A stretch of 64,000 nucleotides of DNA from Diploscapter coronatus (taxonomy: Eukaryota > Nematoda > Chromadorea > Rhabditida > Rhabditidae): NCBI GenBank assembly GCA_964036155.1, contig OZ038422.1:38897201-38961200 (forward strand). Reading direction: 5' to 3'. Below the pieces are notes generated by a model, which did no database searches, had not been told where the DNA came from, and was given only the letters and a program-made list of their open reading frames with translations. Made by a program: the position numbers and the translations under genes. Positions 1 through 11,477 of this stretch are shown one piece after another (the stretch's first letter is position 1; each line of letters begins with the position of its first letter).

Positions 1-1675
1 GATAGTAGGGGACAGGCGAGAGATTAGAGAAGGAGAGTGAATTAGATATAGGGAGCCTCTAACAGTTAAGAAGTTTCTAGTCGAAAGAGTCGCAAAAATA
101 TGTTGCTCGGAATTAAAGCTTGATTATAATAATCTCAAATTTCATATGGAAATTTTATTCAATAAATGTGAAATAATAGTTTTATTTCAATGCACATGAT
201 ACAAACAACTCTCGAAGACATTCAAAAGTAACGATAGATAATTGCAACTGAAATGTATATTCTGTGCTCGATCGCACCAATTTTTCATCGATTTTGAATT
301 CTTTGGTGCTGATCTTTTGATCTTTTCGCTGGCCATAAAAAAACTTTTACCCATTTGTTTGATCCAGCGATTTTGTTTATTACTCCTTTTCTCTTCGATT
401 GTTCTCTGTTATCTTTCGATAAAGAGATGATCTTCTCTACCGTGCCTAAAACTTGATTTTTTTTTTCTAGCGGACAGGGTAGAACACGGCTGCTGTTATT
501 TTATCCCATTCTAAAGATGAAATAAATATTCAAGCCTGACTGAGGCTCAAGTCAAATTGCATGGACAAAATAGTGACCCCGAGAGCATCCGAGAAAGTAA
601 CCGGACAGAAACAAATAAAATAAGGTTCTCGTGCTATCACAAGAATTAATTCAGTATGAGTTGAGCACTACCACGTGATAGAGCAAGTCTGGAGATTGAT
701 CTCAGGTGGTTTCGGTTTTCATTCGATGTCATTGACATGGCGAGAAAAGGCTCCGAAAGTCAGATAAAAAATCGTTATTTTTCCGTTCCACTTGTGACGA
801 CTATGGCCGATCGGTCAAACATCTGGTATATACCTCTACCACTTTACGTCCAATGCAACACTTCCACAAATCTACTGGTTCAAAGAGCTAGTCGATATCT
901 TGCCTACAAGCCGAGAACGTGGCGAAAAACCGTGGACACATTCACTTTTTGGGTAGTAGAAAATACAGTATCCTAGGGGAGCATAGAAGTATCGTGTTTG
1001 CACGATCTCGGATGACTGTAGGGTGAGCGGAAATGATATTGTGATGACCAGGAAAACCGACTACCACCTTCAATTTTGAGGACCCGAAAAAGACGCTACC
1101 ACCCGGGTTTTTGAAAAGTGGTATTCATAGGCATCTCTTCTATGAAACAAAAGCAAACTGTTTGCATCACTAACCGCTTAGTTCGCTAGTTCATCTTCTT
1201 ATGAAATAGCCTGTGTACCATTGAAGCGCAACAGAATACGCTCAAAAACTATCTTGAAACAGTTACAAAATAATGTCAGTTTTTCCGCGAATTTGTGATG
1301 ACGTCCACCTGGGTGCAGTCTTCTACAGTGCTCGCCTGAGTGCCCCGTTTCAGGGTGTTGAGTTGTCTGGAATGAAACGCATGTACGGTTGCTGGATACA
1401 CCTCTTCGGCAAGTGTTTCATATCGATAGTCTGTAGATCAATCCTCTTTGTGTTCATTCATCGTGCTGTATGAAATAATGTTATGAGAACGCGTGTAACA
1501 GTTCTGACACAATCATTGATACATTTATTCAGGGACGAACATTTTTGGTGTGCTTTAAAGCGGCAGATTGAAATGAAAGAGATAGACACACACAATTGAT
1601 AAATAATAGAAGAGTTGAAGATTGAATTGTTTCTGATAGCAATTCAGAGGAATTACAGAAAGAGAATTTGAACGT
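1..1675. other. Region with no recognised gene
   Basis: No frame here gives a recognisable domain joined by good splice signals. A short open stretch at about 1273-1473 (+) has fairly balanced codon use (for example VHLGAVFYSARLSAPFQG) and could be an exon of something cut by the window edge or a gene relic, but nothing flanks it. The first 50 bases are purine-rich, like several upstream tracts in this window. Confidence 0.4.
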
Positions 1676-4600
1676 CTAATCTCTCGTCCACTTCGTGAAC
1701 AACTCTGGTCTTCCACCATAGTAGATATCACTCATGATGGGATCCGGTTGGAACATGAAGTGCCTTCCCGGATGCTCGGTACTCGTTGCTTCCCATCTTA
1801 TCGGAAGGTCGTTCTTATGTCCGTTCGGGTCACTGAAAGCTCCTTTGTTAGATATCGACTTTCGACTTGTGGCTGAACAAACCCGTAACGCAGGAAGTTC
1901 AGCACGGCCGTATTGCTCATGGCGGCCACTTTCTTGTCTTCCTCGGTGAACTTGAACTTTCCGAAGAATGGACTATTCAAGAAGTAGGGAATGTCTGCGC
2001 CGTGTCCAGCGGCTGGAAAGACGAGAGACGATGAGAGATCTTTCAGGATGAACTCACCCATGAACGGCAGCTGTGAAGCCATTGGACCCCACGACTCTGG
2101 ATTGACATGATTGAAGATGTAGCTGAACCTGAAAAGCAATAAGTTTTCAATTGCCTTTAGGCTCTTAGGGTGCGTACAGAGTTGGCTCGTGCTCATATGA
2201 GCAGAAAAATAGTATGCGAAAGTGAGAGACGAAAAGACATGCCTCTCTGCATCTCTCAATTTCGCGTGTTATTTTTTCTGCTCATATGAGCACGAGCCGA
2301 CTCTGTACGCACCCTTAGAAGAGCAAAAAATTTATTTCCTCTGGTCGGAAATTTAATCGGGTCTCGCGCGTGGCAAGGCGTGGATACTAATCACTATTCT
2401 ACCAGTGGTGTGCAGCCCAAGCAATTACACTATAAATCAGTTATAAAAGGTGCTGCTCACACTGTTCCCGGTGGTTGATACTTGGCAGCTTCCGACATTG
2501 CCGTGTAGGCACCGAAGTTCATCATGGCATCGGAGGCAATCTGAGGTAACTCAATTACTTTCGACCTTCAGAGAGTTTTCACCGACCTCGGTCAGCGCGC
2601 GAACAAGTTTAGTCCTATCATTCTCTGCACTAAGATCGATAAACATCTTGATGTACTGCTCCTGCAAGCATTTCAATAGATGTTCTGCCTCAATTCGGCT
2701 AAATTCATAGCTCAACTCCGACTTACTAGTGATCAGTAGTGTTGAGACTTGCTACATAATTCAGAAGAGTGACTAACCATTCGCTTGTCACGTTGAGACA
2801 TGTTCTTGGGAAAGATCGTATCAACCAGCTCACGGATGATCGTTGCATTGGAATTACGCAGATGCTCGTTCATCATTCCTGTGAGATAGTCATGTAACAA
2901 GTCACTCATTCCTTTCCTCGAATCGCAAAACTTGTGCTATATAAAACGCTTGGGCTTCTCAACAACTCAATTCTCTGGTGAACGATCATCCCGAAACTGC
3001 ACATATTGTAATGATTCAATGACCTACTAACAACTATGCTTTTATTCATTCTCACTCCGATCATGAACGGTTTCGTCTATGCTCTATTCTTTCCCGCATC
3101 AAAACCACACCGCGGTGTGAATGAGAGTGTCGATAGGCTCGTTAATAAGTTTCAAGAACTTCTATCTATCCGGTGCAGTCTATGTTTGTTTGAAGAACCC
3201 ACCGACGCCTAATCCTTCATTCATTCCCACTCCGATCATGAACGGTTTCGGCTTCGCTTTCTTGCGCAGTTCCGAGATTGGCTCCGGTAACAGCTCGTTA
3301 TCGAAGGAGGGTGCGATTGCTGAATGCTCATCATAACCACTATAAAACTTCGCCAACGGTATTTCACATTCGTCGGTTACTCTTTTCACTAAAGCTTTTT
3401 TTCGGACTGAGTGACTCACAGATTCCCATTAGTGTGTACTTCTCCGTGGGGGGGAATTCGGTCTTGAACTTGTCTGCCGGTAGCGTGCGCAGTTGTTGGA
3501 GCATCTGTGAGCTATGATTGTCGCTTTTTCTTCGCAGTTTAGACAGGTTGAACTTTTCATTCACCTAGTTTTCATATGAACTCACATCTTCTCCACTCTT
3601 CCACTGCTTCACTCCCAGTTCTCTTGCTTTCTTCTCACAGCTTTCCACCGTCTTCTCGTCAACCGCCCACCAATTACTCATGGAACAACCCATGGCGATG
3701 TACTTGTGGAACAGGCCTGTAAAAAAGACAATCGCAATGAAGATAGCGTTCATGAAATGGTGTACCCGTGGATATCGGTGAAAGATGTAGAAGGTCCACG
3801 GAAGAGGAACCCGAACTCTGACCGCAGAGTGTGATGTTATCCTGATATGAATTATGACCCGTCTAGAATCCGAAGAACACACAAGATACCTCATTCCCTC
3901 CAAATGCTCGGATGTTCTTCTTGATCCACTTGAGTGCAGCGATTTGATCCCAATGCGAGAGATTCGGCATGCAGGCATTGTCGGCTGAAATGTACTGTAG
4001 ATTCGCTCCAATACCTTGGCCTTCTACCAGTTCTCCAGTATCCGAGGAATCCAAGACGAGACTGGACTGAGACTATCACGACGCCCTTTGAAACCTATGA
4101 CGAAGAGGGAGATGGAAATCAGAGGTATCTAACAAACCAGAACATCTGCCAATCCCTGCGTGCTGTACATTTGTGCATGCCCGATGATGAAGCCGCCACC
4201 GTGGAAGAGAACCAGTACGGGATAACCTGAACGGATCTTTTGGATGGCGACAATCTGCTCATCGCGATAGATAGTATTTAGAGTGTTACTGTGACACCGT
4301 TTTTTTTCAAACTACGGTGGAATCGCAACTTTTTTGACCGTCATAATACTTTGAAACAGCAAAGAAACGGAACGGAATTCTCTCACCTTCTGATGGTGCG
4401 GACTCCGCTGGTGCGAATACATTCAGTGTGAGACAATCTTCAGCCATGTTCACGTCCTGTTTGACAATCGAAGGAATCTGAATGGCAGCAGAGCCGAACG
4501 ATGTCGCATCTCGGATGCCTTCCCACTTCTCCGCTTGCTCGGGTTTCTGAAGTCTCGACCATTTTCGAGGATAGCCAAGAAAGAAGTATACCTTGAATCG

Positions 4601-4918
4601 AAGTGGGCCCACTGGCGGCTTCGCGTAGGGAATGTTCTGTAATGAATTGGTTTCGAGAGATTGAGACAATATCGTTTCATCAATGAACTACTAGAATGTT
4701 TGGACTATGCCAAGCCTTTCTAAGGGAGGAAAAAGGTGAATGAAAGTAAAACTCACCAGGAACGTTTCCACTCTCTTTCCATTTTCGCTAGTTAAAATGG
4801 CTCCCTGCAGGTCACCCTCAGCAACTCTCACAACTCGCGAGGGAGCAGCAGTAGCAGATAACATGCTGAAGTGAGAAAATATAAGCAAAATAGTACAGCA
4901 ACGGTCTGCAGCCAACAT
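1676..4918 (-). CDS. Type-B carboxylesterase (alpha/beta hydrolase), secreted
   Basis: Multi-exon esterase expected to cleave carboxylic esters in the secretory or extracellular space. The start at 4918 gives a signal peptide (MLAADRCCTILLIFSHFSML...SATA) followed by GDLQGAIL. Then come NIPYAKPPVGPLRF, EDCLTLNVFAP, the oxyanion-hole motif FHGGGF (about 4170-4210), LSHWDQIAALKWIKKNI and FGGNE. The nucleophile motif GQSSG is at about 3800-3830, the acidic residue lies in GVGMNEGL (about 3220), and the histidine in GHGADIPYF (about 1995). So the Ser-Glu-His triad is complete. The protein ends ...GGRPELFTKWTRD and stops at 1676-1678. It is family-typical in layout, with no C-terminal anchor seen. 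Acetylcholinesterase is unlikely because the gorge aromatic motifs were not seen. Intron sites are clear for several exons; the 2450-2710 exon was read less carefully. Confidence 0.88.
2168..2314. mobile_element. MITE, PIF/Harbinger (Tourist)-like, in an esterase intron
   Basis: A 147-bp near-palindrome. The left arm starts GGGTGCGTACAGAG and the right arm ends CTCTGTACGCACCC. The arms match for over 40 bp with one or two differences and include GCTCATATGAGC on both sides. The trinucleotide TTA flanks it directly on both sides (2165-2167 and 2315-2317), as expected for the TWA target duplication of PIF/Harbinger elements. It has no coding capacity and sits inside an intron of the esterase gene. 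Confidence 0.75.
3045..3093 (-). repeat. Degenerate copy of part of an esterase exon
   Basis: This stretch repeats the exon segment at 3219-3268, with one difference in its first 30 bases and more drift after that. The functional copy reads KPFMIGVGMNEG. This copy reads KPFMIGVRMN and then diverges. It lies in the intron just downstream of the real exon on the minus strand. Confidence 0.7.
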
Positions 4919-6367
4919 GAGCGCCTGAAATGGCGGACAAAGTGACCGGGGCACGAGATAATTTAAGGGGTAGGTGGGAGACGAGAGATGTATCGAAAAC
5001 TGCACAAACTAGAGAAACGAGAGCGACGAGAGATGCGTTGAGAAACGGGCACAAGAGGGAGAGTGAGAGGGTAAACTTAGTGACTTAGTGGGAAAGCAAA
5101 GTATTATGAAATGATTACACGCAGCGTTTATAGCGCGGTGAAGAGACATCAGAGTATTATGAAATAACTACACGCAGTGCTTATAGCGCGGTGAAGGGAA
5201 ACCAACGCAACTCTAGACATGAGAAGCTATTAGGTCTACGTTAGAGTATCTCGACAACACCTGGGATAATGAACTTTGTCGGTTGTGAAATGCTGAGATG
5301 GAAATGTAAATGAACATGAAGTACACTTTAAGAGTGAATGTCAGAAAAAATCAGAATCTTAGCAAAGGCGATGTTTCCAGGGGTCCGTAGGTTTGGCTGA
5401 TTTTCACATATATTGTTCAGTTTTTCACGCTAATCATCATGGTGCTATCCGTTTTTCATCAAAATACAAGTAAGCGGAATTATGTTAATTTCAGGTTTTT
5501 ACATACTCCATGTCAGTAAAAATTCGTAACTTTCTTACTTGTGGACCAAATCGCGAAAATTCTTCCGTTCAAGCTAAGTTAAAATTCGATCTTTTTCGAA
5601 CCTCATACAGCCCTGATCCCGTCATTTACTCTATTGTTTGCGACAATATCATTATTAGAAAATTCAATTTTTTTTGTTTAAATGCGATCGAATAAATTCA
5701 AGAAAAACAATTAATAATTGATAGCATATTGAAAATGGATCAGCTTGTATTAACACACCTCCCGAAAATATTCACTCTGGAGCGAGCTATTCCGGAAAGT
5801 ACGGTAATTAGTGGTCATTTTCGAAAAACGTATCTCAAGATTTGTCGAGTTCAGCCTTCGTACTATTTACCGTTTATGTTTGTGGTAGGTGATCCAATCC
5901 AGTTTAGCAATTTGAAGGGCAAAGAAATCGATAGCAACTCAACCGATATCTAGTAGTAGTAGCTGGTAAGCGTTCCCTGCAGTCAAACAACTTAAATACG
6001 ATCTAGCAAGACCTCCCAGAAGAAAGTTAGGATAATTAGGGTAAATTGACTAATGAAGTTGCTTATTTGAAATACTCACCATGATTTGCTTGTCTTCTTG
6101 ATAAATTTTTATTTCTAGTTATACATAATCATTCGTCTATTTTTAGGACTGGTATTACCTTTTGTAGGACCTTTCCAGTGCCTATTCTAGCCCATTTACT
6201 CATCGCTAGCTATGTATTCCATTTAAGCCTTGATCGAAGACAAGAATTTAATGGTTAACTTGTGCCTTATCAAATTTGTCCACATTCATACAAACAATTA
6301 TATTCCTTCTCCGGTTCGTACTTTTCCTGTGGTTCACTATCATTTTATCAGTGTCCATGCCATTCAA
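4919..6367. other. Intergenic, divergent promoters of esterase and CUB gene
   Basis: No gene seen. The stretch 4970-5075 just upstream of the esterase start is strongly purine-rich (GAGA-type on the plus strand). The rest is AT-rich with short chance reading frames. Confidence 0.45.
5099..5197. repeat. Two-copy tandem repeat, about 54-bp period
   Basis: Two adjacent copies, each opening AGTATTATGAAAT and closing TATAGCGCGGTGAAG, differ at a few positions. They lie in the esterase upstream region. Confidence 0.8.
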
Positions 6368-9300
6368 ATGGCAGGAACAGTGGCTTTTATTGCCCTTTCA
6401 AAATTAGCTTTCCCATTGATTTTCACTCTCCTTTGTATAAATGTAAGTCTGAAAGTTCCTAAACTTAAAAAAAAAAAAAATTATCGATTTTCGGAGCCTT
6501 ACCTCATTCGTGGAACGTATATTTCAACTCCGTATTACCCGAAACCGTACTTAGGCGAAATTCCGAGGTTTGATGAAAATTATAGAGATAGGAAAAAAAC
6601 AGGAACTAACAGAATCCGAGTTAATGTTACGGCAGCTCCCGGAAATGGTATCGCGGTTTTATTCGATCAGTTCCTGGTCGGACCAGCTGATTGTGTATTC
6701 GCCTGCGATACGGATGCGATGGGTTGTGATAGGTATTATCGATGTTTCGAAAAATAAGTAAACGTCATCTAATGTTGCATGATCTCCAATCTGGCAACTT
6801 GCAAATGACGAAACGTAAAAATGACTGAAGGCGCAATAGAAATTGACAGGGTTTGTGCAGAAAAGGAAGCGTTTCGTCATTTCATGTTACGCCATTTATA
6901 AGCTGTCCTCCAATCCTGTCTTGAATTTTCTGAGAGAAAATATAGCGAAAGACAAAAAGTCATATAAACTTCACATATTTTTCGAAGCCATGATACAAAT
7001 TAGAAAAAAAAGCTGGTCTTCACAGAAACTTGCAGCCTGTGCGGAGATGTGATGGATCATCACGCAGTGAAGAAAACCTTGCGAACGAATTCTTCTACTG
7101 TCGTTACTCTACATTCAACTGGAGGCAGCGATGGTTTTCCGCACTCAGGCATTCACGGGAAGATCATCGAGTACAGTAGGAGATTTTCTGAGACGAAAAG
7201 AAATAAATTTCAATTAGACCTGAAAGATCCGAAGTTCTTCGACTGCAACCAGACCGTCGTGTTGAATTCGTCCGAGACGTTTTTCCTCGTATCGCACAAT
7301 TATCCTGGAACTCCGCTTGATTTCTCGCCTTGTACCGTGACTTTCCAATATTCTGAAGGCATCCGACTAGCGCTGTACGATTTGGTCACGATGAACACTG
7401 AAATATTCACGATTCAAGGAACAGCGCTAAATGGAACAAGTACCACGATAAACTACAGGTACAAGTAAAAATATGAAAAAAGCTAAGGAAAAAACTTAAG
7501 TGGGAGATTCACGACGTATGATGAACCTGTCCCTCTGTATTTTCAAAAATCGGTGACGATAAGCTTCAAGTTTGAAAATGCAACAACTTTTTACGCTAGA
7601 AGATTCTACATTTTGGTAAACGCGTTTACAAGTAAGAAAAAGTCGAAATAACGAAAAAAACGCGGAAAAATTTAGTCACAAAAGCATCGTCAGATCCTTG
7701 TAATAATCCACGTCACTTTCCGTTGCAACTTGGTGAAGTGGTGCAGTTTGGTACGAAGGAATATTCAACCCAGACTTATTCTTCGAATGCTGATTGTCAG
7801 TTTTCTTTCGCAAATTCTCAACCGACGAATACGTGGATTGGATTTGGCAAGAATTATTCAATTTCCTTCTTATCTTGGTTAAAAAATTTAGCGATGTCAT
7901 ATGAATCGGAGAAATGTTGTGACACAATGTCGATAAATGGACTATCTCCATATGTAAGTGGTTGAAATCAAGCTGCTCTTCAGATCCTTCAAAACCGAAT
8001 TGCTTTAGAATGACGTGTACCAGGGCAGTCAATCGAGTTTCCTACTGTTCGCGGCAAGCAACAATATTACGATGCGATTCACCTCCGATGGAGTCATCGA
8101 GGGCACTGGATTCAACGCTTCTGCATACTTGTTCGGTCTGTTTTGCCATGATCCAATTTGAAAATGAAAATATTACATCATTTTGCCCTTTTAGTTATTT
8201 AGAAAGTTCTTTCATGCGGTATTTCATGACGCTGATCAGAACCTGAAGTCGAAAAGTTCTGACAAGTGGCGGCTCGGACAGGGAAGTGTGAATATCGTTT
8301 TGCACTGAGAGAAACTAGCATACATTATTTCTCTGCTTTTCTCTGTTGCGCAGAACGGCATATATCTTTTTCGGCTCGAATCGTCGTTCATCAGAACTTT
8401 TCGATTTCAGACGCGTGATCAGCGCTATGAAATACCTCTTTGGTGAAAAAATCAACTAAATTGAAGACGTACACTTCGAAAACTTTCCTTGATATGGGAA
8501 AATAATAAGAATTTCAATATTTCATATATTTCAGATTGTTCCTGCGGAAATACGAACATCGTTTTGAACTCTTCCACTACAAGCTTGAGTATTTTATCTC
8601 CTGGAAGAAACTATGAAACTTCCTATTGCCCAAACATGGATTGTACCTACACAATTAATTTCCCGGATGACCAGTATGAAGTGACTGCTCAATATGGGGG
8701 TAATCTGAGGAAATACTATGGTTCTGTCGAACCAGATATTGTAATATTTAGTGACCGGTATAGTAGGGCAGAATATAGGTTGGTCATTCTTCGATTTTCA
8801 AGTCATTGGAATATTTCCAGAGCCAATCCAAATTATATGGGTCCACCCTCTATGCTCTTCACCGTTTCTCCCTTCCAGTTTCGTTTCGTTTCGAATAATG
8901 TAACGGGTTTTCCGCTGACAGATTTTGACTCGTATTTCAGCGTTATGAACTCCGTAAAGAAGAGTAAGATCTTCAAAAAATTCATTTAAGAACTGATAAT
9001 TTGCAGGAAACATTATTTCGAGATCGATTCAACTTTCCGATTCTAACCAATTTGCGGATATCAGCACTGGAGGCTTCAAAAGCGATGCAGAAGCAACCTA
9101 TGAGTTCAAGATTTCCACAGATGCCGAAAAAATTGTAGGTTTTCAGCCTTAAAAACTAGTCCCTTTTTCTTTATTTTCAGATCACGATTTACTTCTTCAC
9201 TCTAGTTTCCGGCCAAGTCAAGGTTGATTTGTATGATGGCAGCTCGACTTCTTCTAGCCTCATCGATAACAAGTTAGGAGAGTTTCGATGAGTTTTCCAG

Positions 9301-11147
9301 CGTGCTTGTCGAACCTTTAGAATTTTGTACTCGAATGTCCGTACTGAGGGGGAGAGTCTGCCACTTCGATCGACGGGCTCAAGTATGGTGGTTCGTGTCA
9401 GATGCAACACTGATTACGACAGGAACTGTGGTCACGATTTTCAAGCGATGGTTAGCAGCAGCGCTCAGCAAGGTATTTTTTTTCCACCAGCAACAACCAA
9501 GTGAAAGAGAAACTTAACTTTTTGATAAAATTAATAGCTTTTCAAAGCTGCTCGAATTATCGAAACTAAGAAAAAAGTTGCAAAAGGTCGAGTTAGGGTC
9601 TAGTTATATGGTACGGCTGTCGGGGCCTAGTCGACTAACGAGCGCCATCCTGCCACCGCACCGCGCGGATCCTTTTGCCTGCTCCCTTTGGGGCCTCGGC
9701 CGTACGGATCTCCTTGACCACCCGGGTCGTATCGCGCTCCCGCAACACAACACCTAGTGACGCAACGCTTGGCGAGGACGCTCGGTCTACGCCAGCCGGG
9801 CATAAACCCGCCAGTTTGACCCGCACCTCAAACCATCCACCACAACTCTACTGCCTAGAAGCTGGCTCACAGACGCCCGCCACGACGCCCAGTGCGTTTG
9901 CAAAAATTTCCCGCTGCTATGTCCTTTCGCCGCGAGAGGGGGGAGGCAGGCAAAAGAGTGGGTCGAGAGGAGAGAGCATAGAGACGACTAGGGCAAAACG
10001 GATAGAGGCGAAAGGGAGAAAAGAGGTCATTTCGCGGTAGAAAATGTTGGACTTGGGAAAAGAAAACAAAACAAAATAAGTTCAAAAATGAATTTTTTTT
10101 CGCAAAAAAGATGATTTTAGATAGCTCTTGCGGGCCTATGGTCTACTCGTTGAAAAATGAGACAGAGTCAAAAGATATTCCACTGGGAGGATCAAATTGT
10201 GTCCTAGTGAGTTTAGAAAAGGCGATTAGACCTTCCAAATTTTCATTTCTAGATTCTCCACTCAACTGACTCATCATATGACCCTGGAAAAGTTATGCAG
10301 TTGAAAATTTCTAGCGATAAATTGAAGTCTCTGAAGGTTTTTAAAGGTCTCCATTTCAATGAAAACAAGTACCTTTTATCCAGGTAAATTTATGCATTGT
10401 TTCAAAGACTGTTTCAATTTTAGTGGATCTTTGGAATCCATTCCCCGGTCCATTTACGATCATTACGTGGTGGTTCAATATTCCGCTTCATCTTCTGCTA
10501 GCATAACTCTGAAATACTTTGTCCGGAATTTTGGTACTTAAAAAGCGGGATTTTTAGAAATGTTTATCCATTTCCAGATTATCTATCAATCTACACGATC
10601 AATAATAACCAAAGTGTCACTTTTATGTCGAAAGACTATCTGTCTGATAAAAATCTCGGCAGATTCGATCAACAATTTTCGATTGAGAATGTAAGATTTT
10701 GCAAAAAAAAACAAATTAATATGAAGTATAGCATTATTTCAGTTAGATGCTACTTTGACAAGGGGAAACTTGCGACTGGTCGTTCTGAATTCAGTTGGGG
10801 ATGCTTATGGGTCGATCGAAGTTGATAACTATGACGAAATTGTCGCTCAAAAATCGTGGCTTTTTTAATTTTTTTTTCCAAAGATAAGAGAAATGTCTAG
10901 GTATTCAAGTGCAAATGCTACTTTTACCTATGAAGCTCGGGGTACGAAAATAGTCATTGGCTATATTTCATACGGGAATGTTAACAGTGGACTGAATGCC
11001 AGAGTGGAAGGTAATCTTGTTGCAAAAGTTATCAAATTGATGCAAGTTATGACCGTTATTTTAGGGTACATGCCTAGTGGCAATAATGTCCAACGGATAT
11101 CAACATTTATCATCTTCATCGTCACTTTGTTATCACTGGCTCAGTGA
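6368..11147 (+). CDS. Multi-CUB-domain surface protein with GPI-type tail
   Basis: A chain of small exons on the plus strand encodes CUB-like modules of an extracellular protein. The first exon gives a signal peptide (MAGTVAFIALSKLAFPLIF...) and a GTAAGT donor at 6443. Modules include TYISTPYYPKPYLGE, SHNYPGTPLDFSPCTVTFQY (about 7290), SPGRNYETSYCPNMDCTYTI (about 8600) and a Cys-led module SSCGPMVYSLKNE that starts at about 10118. N-glycosylation sites are common. The last exon (from about 11066) reads YMPSGNNVQR then the hydrophobic end ISTFIIFIVTLLSLAQ, which fits a GPI-anchor signal. Exon joins at 9471/10118 and at the last intron are in phase. Other joins were not all worked out, so the model is approximate, and two tandem genes cannot be fully excluded. 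Exact ligand or role is unknown. Confidence 0.65.
9590..10040. other. GC-rich island inside a CUB-gene intron
   Basis: Composition jumps from AT-rich flanks to strongly GC-rich with many CpG steps at 9610-9900, then turns purine-rich at 9930-10030. It sits in an intron of about 650 bp whose neighbours are mostly near 50 bp. No terminal repeats or known coding domain were seen. Confidence 0.55.
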
Positions 11148-11477
11148 ATTTATCCCTATTTATTATTATTGTTTGTTCACGATAAATCACAGAAATTATT
11201 TGAAAGAACTAGTTGAATTAAACAATTTGACTGAATTGATTCAATCATACATATCCCATCATGAAAGCCGTTTAGAAACTTTTTCTTTGAGATGACTATC
11301 GAACTCTTAGACATTCCTTCCTGTATGAAATCAAACAAATTCATTAGCTTGGTGCTATTTTTGTTCATAAGTCTTGTGTTCTTGTCTGATGTGATGAGTG
11401 ATGGTGGATCATTTCAATCGAATCCAGCAGATTCCGATAAGTTGCGGCTTGGACTGCCCTCCCCCGACGCTGCTGAT
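11148..11477. other. Convergent 3' intergenic stretch
   Basis: Lies between the stop of the CUB gene and the stop of the EGF gene. No gene is seen. Its first 70 bases belong to the segment copied at 28263-28411. Confidence 0.5.

Noticed and set aside
3565..4011. Minus-strand frame running through 3565-4011 as one exon
   Set aside because: The correct reading changes frame at two splice sites; only the alternative frame gives FGGNE and GQSSG.
9635..10040. Long open frames on both strands in the GC-rich island
   Set aside because: GC-rich sequence has few stops; the products are low-complexity, overlap each other on both strands and match no domain.
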